NCBI GenBank assembly: GCA_050180485.1
Contig: JBFXED010000017.1
Span: 1-64,000, forward strand
DNA: 64,000 nucleotides
DNA from: CADEGL01 sp050180485
GTDB taxonomy: Bacteria; Pseudomonadota; Alphaproteobacteria; CADEGL01
Direction: 5' to 3'
In this document: positions 1 to 9,507 of the stretch, piece after piece
Numbering within the stretch: position 1 is the stretch's first letter
Layout of the letters: each line of letters begins with the position of its first letter
Notes under the pieces: generated by a model
What the model was told of the DNA's origin: nothing
The model's input: the letters and a program-made list of their open reading frames with translations, nothing else
Databases searched by the model: none
Position numbers and translations under genes: made by a program

Positions 1-1219
1 GCTCCTCCAGCCGCTTGGAACCGACGCGGCGGATGGCCAGGAACATCTCGAAGGGATTGTTGGTGTCGATGCCGGCCTCGGCGAAGCCGTTGAGCAGATT
101 GTCCTTGAAGACATGACCGCCGGCCACGATCTGGTCCGCGACGGCCTCGATCTCGGTATCGTCGCTGAGCGCGTGAAGCGGCTCCTCCAGCTCGATCAGC
201 TTGTTGGCGAAGATGTGGACGTCGACGATCTCGTCGATGTCCGGGATGCGCTCGGCCTCGGTCACCGGCACCGGATTGACCGCGTGGCCGGAGGGACGCG
301 TGCGCTGGCCGTAGGCATCGAGACGCAGATAGCTGGCCAGCGCCGCGAAATTGCCCGCGTGGCTCGGCCCGTACATGGTGGTCGCACCATAGACCATGGT
401 GCCCGGCGCGGCCGAGACGCGCTGCGCCGCGCGCTGGAACGCGAGGCGCGTATAGGGGCGCGAGAAGGTGTTGCCGAAACAGTGCGAGACGTGTCCGCCG
501 CATAGATGATCGACGATATGGGTCTCGACCATGATGGCGCCCAGCGAGCAGGCCAGGTCGGTGAACATGGAGGCGAAGCCATCGTCCAGGTTCGAGTGAA
601 CCAGCACCTCGACCGGCTGCGCGGCCGTCAGTCCGATCGCCTTGAGCAGTTCAGCGGTGGTGAAGACGTCGTCATCCCAGTGCGGCTGACGGAAGGCGAA
701 ATACTGGCCCAGATTGCCGATCGAGGTGGAACCGGACAGAAGCGCGCCGATGGTGTTCTCGAAGCCGGCCGGCGTACCCATGACGAAATCGCCATAGTGC
801 GGCGACATCGGCGCCATGGCGGTCATGGCGCTCCAATCCTCGACCTCCTGCATGATCAGGCCGGTGCCGCGCGGCATGTTCTTCCGTTGGTCGCGCGGGT
901 AACCCATGCTCCAGTCCAGGCAAACGCCGCAGCGATCGACCCGGTAACCGGCCTTGTCGATCCGTTCCCACACCTCGCCGTAGGCGCGGCGGCTCTTGGC
1001 CGGGTCGCGGAAGCCGATCTGGGCGTGTGTCATCACCCGCCCGGCGGCGGCCTGCTGGCGCTTGTACGCGGCTTCCGACGGGACACCGTAATGCTTGAGA
1101 AACGGCGACGGGCCGACCTGCACGGTTTCGGCCATCTTGCGGCCTTCGGCCAGAAGGGCGGCCGCATCGGGCAATTCGGCTTCGGGGAAGACGGTCGCGC
1201 GGTCGAGTTTCGGCGCCAT
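1..1219 (-). CDS. Partial conserved enzyme, family not recognised (C-terminus outside window)
   Basis: An open frame of about 406 codons runs off the left edge, so the C-terminus is missing. The ATG at 1219 is preceded by GGAG five bases upstream, which fits a ribosome binding site. The protein is soluble-looking, has no signal peptide and is rich in motifs that look conserved, such as CGVCLDWSMGYPRDQ near residue 100, STSIGNLGQYF near 165 and HLCGGHVSHCFGN near 240. The Gly/Ser/His-rich blocks recall TIM-barrel enzymes, and a cobalamin-dependent mutase of the methylaspartate-mutase E type is a weak possibility that I cannot confirm. It is divergent from the amidase at 1358. That it is a real gene is clear from codon pattern; its function is open. 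Confidence 0.6.
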   Translation of the reverse strand, partial: MAPKLDRATVFPEAELPDAAALLAEGRKMAETVQVGPSPFLKHYGVPSEAAYKRQQAAAGRVMTHAQIGFRDPAKSRRAYGEVWERIDKAGYRVDRCGVCLDWSMGYPRDQRKNMPRGTGLIMQEVEDWSAMTAMAPMSPHYGDFVMGTPAGFENTIGALLSGSTSIGNLGQYFAFRQPHWDDDVFTTAELLKAIGLTAAQPVEVLVHSNLDDGFASMFTDLACSLGAIMVETHIVDHLCGGHVSHCFGNTFSRPYTRLAFQRAAQRVSAAPGTMVYGATTMYGPSHAGNFAALASYLRLDAYGQRTRPSGHAVNPVPVTEAERIPDIDEIVDVHIFANKLIELEEPLHALSDDTEIEAVADQIVAGGHVFKDNLLNGFAEAGIDTNNPFEMFLAIRRVGSKRLEE

Positions 1220-1357
1220 TTCGGTCTCCGATGGCGGGCGAGCGGCGCCCGCGAAGTTGCACTCACCCAATATGCCGAAAAGGGGATATGTATAAAACGG
1301 CTAAAAATGAAACGGCGGCGCGGACGGGGCGCTGCGCCCAAACCCGGGAAGTGTGCC

Positions 1358-2797
1358 GTGAGTGACGACTTCAGCAACCTCGACGCCACGGCGCAGGCTG
1401 AACTGGTGCGCGCCGGCCAAGTCACCGCCGACGAACTCACCGAAGCCGCCATCGCCCGTATCGAACGGCTGAACCCGCAGATCAACGCCGTCGTCACCAA
1501 GCTCTACGACGAAGCGCGTTCGCTCGTCCGTCGGCGCGGCGCGCGCAACGAGAACGGCAAGGGCCCGTTCGGCGGCGTGCCGTTCCTGCTCAAGGACATC
1601 GTCGCGCGCCATGCGCGGGCGCGCTACACGGCTGGCTCGCGGGCGTTGGCCGAATTTGTCGACGAGAAGGACAGCGAGCTGACCATCCGCCTGCGCAACG
1701 CGGGCCTCGTCATCCTGGGCAAGACCAACACACCCGAGTTCGGCCTGCTGCCGACGACCGAGCCGCTGTTGTTCGGCCCCACGCGCAACCCTTGGGACCT
1801 TACGCGCTCGACCGGCGGCTCCAGCGGGGGCAGCGCGGCCGCCGTCGCCGCGCGCCTCGTGCCCATGGCGCACGCGAATGACGGCGGCGGTTCGATCCGC
1901 ATTCCCGCCTCCTGCTGCGGCCTGTTCGGCCTCAAGCCCACGCGCGGGCGCAACCCGCTCGGCCCCGACACGATCGACATGCTGGGTCTCGTGGCCGAAC
2001 ACGCCGTGACGATGTCGGTGCGCGACAGCGCCGCCTTGCTGGATGCGACAAGCGGGCCCGACGCGGGCGCCCCCTATTGGGCCGCGCCGCCCGCGCGCCC
2101 GTTCCGGGACGAGGTCGGCGCCGATCCTGACCGCTTACGCATCGCGCTCTCGACCAAGGCGCCGGCCGGCACTCCGGTCCATCCCGATTGCGTCGCGGCG
2201 GCGGAAGACGCGGCGAAGCTCTGCGCTTCCCTCGGCCACGAGGTGATCGAGGGCGCGCCGCGCATCGACGGCCCAATGCTCTACGACGCCTTCGTGCAGC
2301 TTTGGGGCGCCAGTTGCGCCTGGCAGGTCGAGACCATGGCCAAGCGCGTCGGCGCGGATCGCGCGCGCGCGGGTGTCGAGCCCTTCACCTGGGCGCTGCA
2401 CGAACACGGCAAGCACGCCAGCGCCATCGACTTCATGAACGCCAATGCCTTCCTGCAGCGCACCGCGCGCGAGGTCGGGCGTTTCTTCCAAGGCGTCGAT
2501 CTGTGGCTGACGCCGACGCTCGGCCACCCGCCCCCGCCGCTCGGGCATTTCGACGTGAACAGCGAGGATGCCGAGGCCGTGCTGCGCCGCTCGGCGGAAT
2601 TCGTGCCCTTCACGCCGATCGCCAACGTGACCGGCCAGCCCGCCATGTCGGTACCGCTTTCCTGGAACGCGGAGGGCCTGCCCATCGGCGTGCATTTCCA
2701 GGGGCGTTACGGCGAGGAGGCCACGCTGTACCGCCTCGCCGCGCAGCTCGAGGCCGCGCGACCCTGGGCGGACAGGAAGCCACCCGTCTCGGCGTGA
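1358..2797 (+). CDS. Amidase (amidase signature family, GatA/AmiC-like)
   Basis: A 479-residue protein of the amidase signature family, hydrolysing an amide bond with a Ser-cisSer-Lys triad. Lys79 lies in FLLKD, the Gly/Ser block GGSSGGSAAAVAA sits near 153-165, and the nucleophile is probably the Ser of GGGSIRIPAS near 179. Length is normal for a stand-alone amidase. I chose GTG 1358 because family similarity begins just after it; an in-frame ATG at 1307 would add 17 basic residues. The frame is open far upstream of both, which is a GC-rich artefact. There are no GatB or GatC neighbours, so a tRNA amidotransferase role is unlikely; a catabolic amidase is inferred. The substrate is unknown. 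Confidence 0.9.
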   Translation: MSDDFSNLDATAQAELVRAGQVTADELTEAAIARIERLNPQINAVVTKLYDEARSLVRRRGARNENGKGPFGGVPFLLKDIVARHARARYTAGSRALAEFVDEKDSELTIRLRNAGLVILGKTNTPEFGLLPTTEPLLFGPTRNPWDLTRSTGGSSGGSAAAVAARLVPMAHANDGGGSIRIPASCCGLFGLKPTRGRNPLGPDTIDMLGLVAEHAVTMSVRDSAALLDATSGPDAGAPYWAAPPARPFRDEVGADPDRLRIALSTKAPAGTPVHPDCVAAAEDAAKLCASLGHEVIEGAPRIDGPMLYDAFVQLWGASCAWQVETMAKRVGADRARAGVEPFTWALHEHGKHASAIDFMNANAFLQRTAREVGRFFQGVDLWLTPTLGHPPPPLGHFDVNSEDAEAVLRRSAEFVPFTPIANVTGQPAMSVPLSWNAEGLPIGVHFQGRYGEEATLYRLAAQLEAARPWADRKPPVSA

Positions 2798-2798
2798 G

Positions 2799-4124
2799 CT
2801 ACAGCTTCGGCGGCATCTGCCCATCGCGGCGCAAGGCGTGCCGGTCCTGCCAGCGGTAGAGCGGCCCCGCGACGGTCGGCGTCATGAAGGACAGGATGCG
2901 CCGGCCGAACAGCGGCTTGGGATCGAGGAACGGCAGCGGCAGATCGGCTTCGGCGATATCGCCCGCGGCCCAGCCGGCCAGCGATTTGCCGAGCGCCGTG
3001 CAGGTGGGCACGCCGCGGCCCGAGAAGCCCAGCGCCGCCACCACGCCGGGCGCCGGGCGGAAGAATTTCGGGATCATCTCCGGCACCATGTCGACATAGC
3101 CGTGCCAGAGCCAGCGCCACTTGGGCTCGCCGATCTGCGGAAACAGGTCGCGCACGCGCCGCTGGATCAGCGCGAAGGTGCGCGCGTTGTCCAAGCCGCG
3201 GCTCCAGTTGACCACGCTGCCCGTCACCAGGCGGCCGTCCTTGTCCAGCTTGTAGTACTGGGTGTCCTTGCGCGCATCGATCAGGTTGTTGTTGCCAGGC
3301 AGGACGCTGCGCCGAACATTTTCGGTCAGCGGCTCGGTCGCCACGTTAAACGCGGTCAGGCGGAAGAACGTCTTGCCAAGATCGGGCCAGAAATCGCCGG
3401 TGAAGGCGTTGGTGCCGATCACGACCTTGCCGGCGGTGACGGAGCCGCGTTCTGTCTCGACGCGCCACTCGGCGCCATCAGGCACCACACGCACGACGCG
3501 CGTGCCGGTATGGATAACGGCACCTTCCTTCAGCGCGGCGCGCGCCAGGCCGCGCGCATAGCCGAGCGGATTAAGATGCCCGCCCTCGGGGTGGAACCAG
3601 CCGCCGGCATAGCGGTCGGAGCCGATCAGCGCGGCGGCCTCGCCCTTGTCGAGCATGCGCACGTTCTTGCCGAGCGCCGCATAGGAGGCGCAGACGCTTT
3701 CCTGAGCCTTTAACGCGGCGCGCGTGTGGGCGGGATAGATCAGCCCGTTCTGAACAGCCTCGCACTCCATGCCGTATTCGCGGATAAGACCGAAGACCAG
3801 GTTGGCCGCGTCGGCCTGCAGCCGCACCATGCGCGGGCCGTAGACCGGCCCCCATTGGGCGACCACTTCCTCGGGCGTGTGATGCAGGAACGTCGGCGAG
3901 CAATGGCTCGCGTTGCGGCCCGAGGCGCCATAGCCCGCCTCCTCGGCCTCCAACACGACGGCCTTCACACCACGCTTGGCCAAGTGAAGCGCGGTCGACA
4001 GGCCGGTATAGCCGCCGCCGATCACCGCCACGTCGGCCGCGACGGCGCCCTCCAGCGGATGCGTCTCTGGCGCGGGCGCCGCCGTGTCGTACCAGAGCGA
4101 GCGTTCAAGCGGATGGATTTTCAT
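2799..4124 (-). CDS. FAD-dependent amine oxidoreductase (DAO family)
   Basis: A 441-residue flavoprotein of the D-amino-acid oxidase fold. The dinucleotide-binding motif VIGGGYTGLSTALHLAKRG lies near residue 35, followed by an acidic strand end (VLEAEEAGYGASGRNAS) typical of the DAO family. The C-terminal FSGRGVPTCTALGKSLAGW resembles the second FAD contact. This layout matches gamma-glutamylputrescine oxidoreductase-like and other amine oxidases that release ammonia or amines. The ATG at 4124 has a GGGAGG sequence about nine bases upstream; an upstream in-frame start would add 26 poor residues. It converges on the amidase, with one base between the stops. The substrate is not predictable from sequence. 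Confidence 0.88.
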   Translation of the reverse strand: MKIHPLERSLWYDTAAPAPETHPLEGAVAADVAVIGGGYTGLSTALHLAKRGVKAVVLEAEEAGYGASGRNASHCSPTFLHHTPEEVVAQWGPVYGPRMVRLQADAANLVFGLIREYGMECEAVQNGLIYPAHTRAALKAQESVCASYAALGKNVRMLDKGEAAALIGSDRYAGGWFHPEGGHLNPLGYARGLARAALKEGAVIHTGTRVVRVVPDGAEWRVETERGSVTAGKVVIGTNAFTGDFWPDLGKTFFRLTAFNVATEPLTENVRRSVLPGNNNLIDARKDTQYYKLDKDGRLVTGSVVNWSRGLDNARTFALIQRRVRDLFPQIGEPKWRWLWHGYVDMVPEMIPKFFRPAPGVVAALGFSGRGVPTCTALGKSLAGWAAGDIAEADLPLPFLDPKPLFGRRILSFMTPTVAGPLYRWQDRHALRRDGQMPPKL

Positions 4125-4234
4125 GGCCCGATCCTCCCTGCCCGGCGCGTACGGGGCAAGGGCGGAATCCGGTTTCACGGCGGCCTGCCCGCCCCCTATC
4201 ATGCCGGCGCAATGAATCGATCCTCGGGGGCGCC

Positions 4235-5197
4235 ATGATCCGCAATCCGATTCCCTGGCCGAACGGCGCGCGCTGCGCCGTCTGCTTCAGCTTCGACGTG
4301 GACGCCGATTCGACGATCCACCACGGTTTCCCCAAGGACGCCGACAACCGGCTGCACTCGACCTCTCTCCTTCGCTACGACACCGAGATCGGCGTGCCGC
4401 GCATCGTCGACATCCTCGACCGGCACCAACTGCCCGGCACCTTCTTCGTGCCCGGCTGGGTGATCGAGCGTTATCCCGCCGCCGTCGAGACGATCCTCAA
4501 GAGCGGGCATGAGCTCGGCCATCACGGCTATCTGCATCACAACCCGGTCGAGCTGAGCGCGGCGGAAGAAGAGGACGCCATCGGACGCGGCATCGAAGCC
4601 GTGGTGAAAGCCTCGGGCAAGCGGCCGCGCGGCTATCGCGCTCCGTCCTGGGGCGTCTCGCGCAACACGATCCGCTTCCTGATCGAGGAAGGCTTCGATT
4701 ACGAATCCTCGCTGTTCGGCGACGATATCCCCTATCTCCTGACCTATAGCGGCAACCGCACGCTGGTCGAGATCCCGACCCCTCACGGCCTCGACGATTG
4801 GCCGCACTACATGAACTGGCGCGACTTCAATTACATGCTGCCGGTCTCCTCGCCCGCCCGCGCGCACGAGGTGTTCCGCGCCGAGTTCGACGCGGCCTGG
4901 ACGCATGGCGGATTGTGGGTCTCGGTCTGGCATCCGCCGGTGAGCGGACGGCTGGCGCGCGCCATGGCGATCGAAGACCTGATCGCCCATATGCGCAGCC
5001 GCGGCCATGTCTGGTTCGCGACCTTGGAAGAAATCTCCGCCCATGTGCGCAGCGTGATCGCCTCGGGCGCCTGGAAGCCGCGCATCGACACGCTGCCCTA
5101 TTACGACCGGCCGATCCCCGAGCTGATGCCGACCGGCAAGCCGCGCCTGCGCAAGAAGGCCGGGCCGAAGAAAGCCAAGACGAAGCGCCGCAAATGA
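4235..5197 (+). CDS. Polysaccharide deacetylase family hydrolase (NodB homology)
   Basis: A 320-residue protein with a NodB-type catalytic domain. The catalytic and metal-binding Asp is in FSFDVDADS near residue 20, followed by GTFFVPGWVIERYP near 68 and a His-rich block GHELGHHGYLHH near 90 that corresponds to the metal-binding histidines. RGYRAPSWG near 130 is the usual third motif. There is no signal peptide, so it probably acts in the cytoplasm, as allantoinase-like PuuE relatives do, rather than on the cell wall. The C-terminal tail is very Lys-rich. Its stop overlaps the next start by four bases (ATGA), so the two genes are translationally coupled. It is divergent from the oxidoreductase at 4124. 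Confidence 0.88.
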   Translation: MIRNPIPWPNGARCAVCFSFDVDADSTIHHGFPKDADNRLHSTSLLRYDTEIGVPRIVDILDRHQLPGTFFVPGWVIERYPAAVETILKSGHELGHHGYLHHNPVELSAAEEEDAIGRGIEAVVKASGKRPRGYRAPSWGVSRNTIRFLIEEGFDYESSLFGDDIPYLLTYSGNRTLVEIPTPHGLDDWPHYMNWRDFNYMLPVSSPARAHEVFRAEFDAAWTHGGLWVSVWHPPVSGRLARAMAIEDLIAHMRSRGHVWFATLEEISAHVRSVIASGAWKPRIDTLPYYDRPIPELMPTGKPRLRKKAGPKKAKTKRRK

Positions 5198-5781
5198 AGC
5201 ACAAGCACGCGCGCCTCGACGAGGTGGTGGATCACTGGCTGGGCCCGTGCGACGGCGCCGGCCGTTATCCGTGGCAGGAGAAATGGTTCAAGGTCGTGCC
5301 GGAGTTCGACGCCGAATTGCGCGCCAAGTTCCTGGCCCACCACGAGGAAGCCGCCGCCGGCCATTACGACGACGTGGCCGATGCGCCGTACCGTGCGCTG
5401 GGCCTCCTGATCCTCCTGGACCAGATTCCGCGCAACATCTTCCGCGGCACGCCGCGCATGTATGCGACCGACGCCAAGGCGCTGGCCGTGGCCGAACGCG
5501 CCGTCGGACACGGCTTCGATATGCGCGTTCACCACGTGCCGCGCACATTCTTCTATACGCCGTTCGAGCACAGCGAAGACATGGCGGTGCAACGCCGCTC
5601 GCTGGAGCTGGTGCTGCGCCGGAACGAAAGCCCTCGCTACGACGATTCGCTTTACGTCATCAAGCGCCATGCCGAGATCGTTGAGCGGTTTGGGCGTTTC
5701 CCCCACCGCAATGCCATTCTAGGGCGCGTCAGCACACCCGAGGAGATCGAGTTTCTGAAGGAGAAGGACTCGTCCTTTTGA
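5194..5781 (+). CDS. DUF924 family protein
   Basis: A 195-residue protein of the DUF924 family, a tetratricopeptide-like helical fold of unknown biochemical role that is common in proteobacteria. Recognisable stretches are LGLLILLDQIPRNIFRGT near 70-85, YTPFEHSEDMAVQ near 125 and the C-terminal FGRFPHRNAILGR. The start ATG overlaps the stop of the deacetylase gene by four bases. The same region is open further upstream in this frame, but the family N-terminus (a Trp-containing helix, VVDHWLG) begins right after the chosen start. Confidence 0.9.
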   Translation: MKHKHARLDEVVDHWLGPCDGAGRYPWQEKWFKVVPEFDAELRAKFLAHHEEAAAGHYDDVADAPYRALGLLILLDQIPRNIFRGTPRMYATDAKALAVAERAVGHGFDMRVHHVPRTFFYTPFEHSEDMAVQRRSLELVLRRNESPRYDDSLYVIKRHAEIVERFGRFPHRNAILGRVSTPEEIEFLKEKDSSF

Positions 5782-5876
5782 GCAACGCCGGAAGAGCGGT
5801 GGCAAATTTGTGCTAAATCAATGACGGCCTGGGCAGTCGAAGAGATAGCAACTGATTTTGGCCGGTGAGCAGCGAT

Positions 5877-6833
5877 ATGAATTTTTGGCGGGGGCTAGTG
5901 TTATTCGTCGCGATCGCGGCCATGGGCGGCGGTGCGTTCGTGGTATGGCAGCGTTGGGGCAACAACGACGAAACGCCCGGCATCGTCTCGGGCAATGGGC
6001 GAATCGAAGGTAAGGAGATCCATGTCGCAACCAAGTTTCCCGGTCGCATCGACGAGATTTTCGTAAAGGAAGGCGACGACGTCGTTGCGGGTCAGCCACT
6101 TGCCCGGTTCGATGCGCGTGCCCTCCGCGCGAGCCTTGCCCAGGTCAAGGCGCAGTTAAACCGCGCGACGCATCATGTGACAGAGGCCACCCAGGAGATC
6201 GACCGAAGGCGCAATGACCTGGAACTGGCCGAGATCGAACTCGGCCGATCGAAGACGCTTTACGAACGCGGCTACGCCACGCGCGAGCGCCTGGATCGCG
6301 ACCGGTTTCGCCGGGAAGTCAACCTGACATTCCTGAACGCAGCCCGGGCCGCCCTCGAAGCCACGAAGACAGAAATCGTCGAATTGACCGCGCGGGTCGA
6401 GGAAATCCAGGCCAACCTGTCCGACACGATTCTTTATGCGCCGACCAAAGGGCGGGTTCTCTATCGCCTGGCCGAGCCCGGCGAGGTACTGGCCGCGGGC
6501 GGCAAAGTCGTGGTGATGATCGACCTCGACGATCTTTACATGACGATCTATCTGCCCGAGCGCGCCGCGGGACGTGTCCGAATCCGGGACGAAGCCCAGA
6601 TTCGCCTCGACGCCATCCCGAACAAACCGGTCAGCGCTTACGTCTCCTACATTTCGGCGGAAGCGGAATTCACCCCCAAAGAGGTCGAAACGACAGAGGA
6701 ACGCCAAAAACTCGTTTTCCGCCTGAAATTGCAGGTGCTCGACAACCGCGACCGCATGGTCAAACCCGGCATGCCCGGCGTCGGATTCGTGCGCGTCGAG
6801 CCGGATGCGCCGTGGCCGGTCAAAAAACCGTGA
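5877..6833 (+). CDS. HlyD-family membrane fusion protein of a YbhGFSR-type exporter
   Basis: A 318-residue periplasmic adaptor. One N-terminal membrane segment (about residues 6-24) anchors it. The biotinyl-lipoyl half-motif VATKFPGRIDEIFVKEGDDV lies near 45-65, a long coiled coil near 85-160, and the second lipoyl half (LYAPTKGRVLYR) near 185. The size and layout match YbhG/YhiI adaptors. The ATG at 5877 has GGTGAG eight bases upstream; a GTG at 5865 is the alternative start. It heads a four-gene unit in which every later gene overlaps its predecessor or follows within three bases. It should link the inner-membrane ABC pump to an outer-membrane channel, which is not encoded here. Confidence 0.9.
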   Translation: MNFWRGLVLFVAIAAMGGGAFVVWQRWGNNDETPGIVSGNGRIEGKEIHVATKFPGRIDEIFVKEGDDVVAGQPLARFDARALRASLAQVKAQLNRATHHVTEATQEIDRRRNDLELAEIELGRSKTLYERGYATRERLDRDRFRREVNLTFLNAARAALEATKTEIVELTARVEEIQANLSDTILYAPTKGRVLYRLAEPGEVLAAGGKVVVMIDLDDLYMTIYLPERAAGRVRIRDEAQIRLDAIPNKPVSAYVSYISAEAEFTPKEVETTEERQKLVFRLKLQVLDNRDRMVKPGMPGVGFVRVEPDAPWPVKKP

Positions 6834-8383
6834 ACGGCCGGCCGCTCGTCGCGATCGCCGGGCTGAGCCATCGCTACGGCACGATTCCCGCGCTCCAGCC
6901 GATCGACCTGGAAATCGCCGAAGCCACGACGGTCGGACTGGTCGGCCCGGACGGCGTGGGAAAATCGTCGCTTCTCGCGCTCATCGCGGGCGTCAAGCGG
7001 ATCCAAAGCGGCTCCCTCCAGGTGCTGGGCGGCGACATGCGCGACGCCGGACATCGGCGGCTCGTCTGCGCGCGCCTTGCCTATATGCCGCAAGGGCTGG
7101 GACAGAACCTGTACGGCGAACTGTCCGTCGCCGAGAACGTCGATTTCTTCGCGCGCCTGTTCGGGCTTCAGCCGGCCGAAGCGGCCGCGCGCGCCGAACG
7201 GCTTTTGAAGACCACCGGCCTGGCACCCTTCGCGCATCGGCGCGCTAAGCAGCTTTCCGGTGGCATGAAGCAGAAACTGGGCCTGTGCTGCGCTCTCATC
7301 CACGATCCCGCGCTTCTCATCCTCGACGAACCCACGACCGGCATCGATCCCCTGTCGCGCCGGCAATTCTGGGACCTCATCCGCGATCTCAAGCGCGCTT
7401 CTCCCGCGATGACGGTGCTGGTCGCCACCGCCTATATGGAGGAAGCGGCCCATTTCGACCGCATCGTCATGATGGACGAAGGGGCGATCCTGGCGGACGG
7501 CTCGCTCGACGGAATCCTGGCGCGCACGAAAGCCGCCAGCCTCGACGACGCCTATGTCGCGCTGCTGCCGCCAGCCAAGCGGCCCGAAGCATGGGCGGCC
7601 GAGAACCTTCCGCCACCGCATGCCAACCACGACATCGCCATCGAGGCCAGGAACCTGACGCGCAGGTTCGGCCGGTTCGTCGCCGTGGAACGGGCCAGCT
7701 TCCAGATCGGGCGCGGCGAGATCTTCGGTTTCGTCGGCCCGAACGGGTGCGGCAAGACGACGACCATGAAAATGTTGACCGGCCTTCTGCCGCCCAGCGA
7801 GGGCGAGGCCAGCCTGTTCGGCGCGGACGCCGCGCACGGCGGCATCGCCCAGCGGCGGCGCCTGGGCTATATGTCGCAGGCCTTCTCGCTTTACGGCGAG
7901 CTTTCCGTCGAGCGGAACCTGTGGTTGCACGGCCGCCTCTTCGACATGCCCGCGCAGCGGATCCGAGAACGCGTCGCCGCGCTGTCGAGCGAGTTCGGCC
8001 TGGGCGACGTCCTGCAGCAGCGCGCGGAATCCCTTCCCCTTGGTCTGCGTCAGCGCCTGTCCCTGGCGGTCGCCCTGATCCATGAGCCCGAACTGCTCGT
8101 GCTCGACGAGCCGACCTCCGGCGTCGATCCGGTCGCACGCAACCGCTTCTGGCAATCCATCGTCGCGCTTTCCCGGGAAAAGGGCGTGACAATCTTCGTC
8201 TCGACGCACTACCTGGCGGAAGCCAGGCGGTGCGACCGCATCGCCTTGATGAACGCGGGGCGCGTGCTGGCCATTGCCTCGCCGGACGAGCTGATGCGAT
8301 CGGCGGGCACCGAGTCCATCGAGGATGCGTTCATCACGCTGATCCAGCGTGACATCGCGAGCGTCGAACGGAGCGCCGCTTGA
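6830..8383 (+). CDS. ybhF: Double ATP-binding subunit of ABC exporter (YbhF-like)
   Basis: A 517-residue fusion of two ABC ATPase domains. Domain 1 has Walker A GPDGVGKSS near residue 40, signature LSGGMKQKLG near 143 and Walker B LLILDEPTTG. Domain 2 has Walker A GPNGCGKTT near 305, a degenerate signature PLGLRQRLSLA near 405 and Walker B LLVLDEPTSG. The first-domain Walker A with Asp (PDG) is characteristic of YbhF/RbbA proteins. GTG 6830 overlaps the upstream stop by four bases; GTG 6812 is an alternative. In E. coli the homologous complex is linked to drug and cation export. The weak second signature may mean asymmetric ATPase sites. Confidence 0.92.
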   Translation: MNGRPLVAIAGLSHRYGTIPALQPIDLEIAEATTVGLVGPDGVGKSSLLALIAGVKRIQSGSLQVLGGDMRDAGHRRLVCARLAYMPQGLGQNLYGELSVAENVDFFARLFGLQPAEAAARAERLLKTTGLAPFAHRRAKQLSGGMKQKLGLCCALIHDPALLILDEPTTGIDPLSRRQFWDLIRDLKRASPAMTVLVATAYMEEAAHFDRIVMMDEGAILADGSLDGILARTKAASLDDAYVALLPPAKRPEAWAAENLPPPHANHDIAIEARNLTRRFGRFVAVERASFQIGRGEIFGFVGPNGCGKTTTMKMLTGLLPPSEGEASLFGADAAHGGIAQRRRLGYMSQAFSLYGELSVERNLWLHGRLFDMPAQRIRERVAALSSEFGLGDVLQQRAESLPLGLRQRLSLAVALIHEPELLVLDEPTSGVDPVARNRFWQSIVALSREKGVTIFVSTHYLAEARRCDRIALMNAGRVLAIASPDELMRSAGTESIEDAFITLIQRDIASVERSAA

Positions 8384-9504
8384 GCCCGCGACGGCTTTGG
8401 GCGCTTATCCGTCGCGAATCGCTCGAGGTCTGGCGCGATCCCTTCAGGCTTTGCTCCGCGCTCGCGGTACCGGCGGTGATGATGACCGTGTTCAGCCTCG
8501 GACTCACGCTCGATGTAGAAAACCTGACTTACGCCACATTCGACCGCGATCGCTCGCCAGCGAGCCGCACCTATCTTGAGGGGTTTGCCCACTCCCGCTA
8601 CTTCTCGGACGTCGGTTCCGTGTCGTCCGACGCCGAATTGGAAAGAAGATTCGCCGCGGGCGAATTGCGCTTCGCGATCGAGGTGCCGCCAAACTTCGGA
8701 CGCGACCTCGTTTCTCAGCGAAATCCGCAAGTGGCGTATTGGATCGACGGGACGATGCCGTTCCGCGCGGAGACCATCCGCGGGTACATCCAGGCCATGA
8801 ATGTCGACCAGGCGCGTCGCTATGCGCGGGAAAATCTCGGGGTCGACGCCCTGTATTCATCAACGGATCTTCGCACGCGGTATTGGTTCAATCAGGATCT
8901 CCGAAGCAAATTCGCATTCATTCCAGGCATCTTGGCCATGGTGTTGGCTCTATCGCCCGCAATGCTGACAGCGGTGGCGGTGGTTCGTGAAAAGGAACTG
9001 GGGTCAATCACCAATCTTTACGCCACGCCGACTGGCCGGATCGAGTTCCTGCTCGGAAAGCAGCTTCCCTATGTCGCGATCAGCATGGTCAATTTCGGCA
9101 TCCTGACCGCGATGACCATCTATGGGTTCGGCGTTCCGCTGAAGGGCGATCTTCTCACCCTGGCTTTTGGCGCCGCTCTATACGTTTTCGTCACGACTGG
9201 CATCGGCCTGCTCGTGTCGTCATTCACGCGTACGCAGCTTGCGGCCCTTCTCATATCGCTGATCGTCACCGTCGTTCCATCGTTCCTCTATTCCGGGTTG
9301 ATGACTCCGATAAGCAGTCTCGTCGGTGGCGCGGCGTGGGTCGCCCGCGGTTTCCCGGCGGCCTATTTCCTCAACATCGCCGTAGGCTGCTTCACAAAAG
9401 ACCTATCGTTTAGCGACCTATGGCTTAACTACGCCGTGCTCGCATGTATGGCGATCATCGTAATGACCGCCAGCATAGCGCTGCTGCGCAAACAGGATCG
9501 TTGA
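8380..9504 (+). CDS. ABC-2 type permease (YbhS-like)
   Basis: A 374-residue ABC-2 permease. One membrane segment near residue 25-45 is followed by a large periplasmic domain (about 50-180) and five C-terminal membrane segments from about residue 185 onward. The VREKELGSITNLYATP motif near 205 is the cytoplasmic coupling element of the ABC2_membrane_3 family. Translation starts at TTG 8380, overlapping the previous stop (TTGA), which is unusual but leaves no other sensible start. It would pair with the permease at 9508 to form the membrane channel of the exporter. Confidence 0.9.
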   Translation: MSPRRLWALIRRESLEVWRDPFRLCSALAVPAVMMTVFSLGLTLDVENLTYATFDRDRSPASRTYLEGFAHSRYFSDVGSVSSDAELERRFAAGELRFAIEVPPNFGRDLVSQRNPQVAYWIDGTMPFRAETIRGYIQAMNVDQARRYARENLGVDALYSSTDLRTRYWFNQDLRSKFAFIPGILAMVLALSPAMLTAVAVVREKELGSITNLYATPTGRIEFLLGKQLPYVAISMVNFGILTAMTIYGFGVPLKGDLLTLAFGAALYVFVTTGIGLLVSSFTRTQLAALLISLIVTVVPSFLYSGLMTPISSLVGGAAWVARGFPAAYFLNIAVGCFTKDLSFSDLWLNYAVLACMAIIVMTASIALLRKQDR

Positions 9505-9507
9505 GCC

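Noticed and set aside
506..1357. An open frame upstream of, and in frame with, the amidase
   Set aside because: It is antisense to the partial gene at 1-1219, and amidase similarity begins only after 1358.
6647..8209. A 520-codon antisense frame under the YbhF-like gene
   Set aside because: The sense strand encodes intact Walker and signature motifs; the antisense frame has none.
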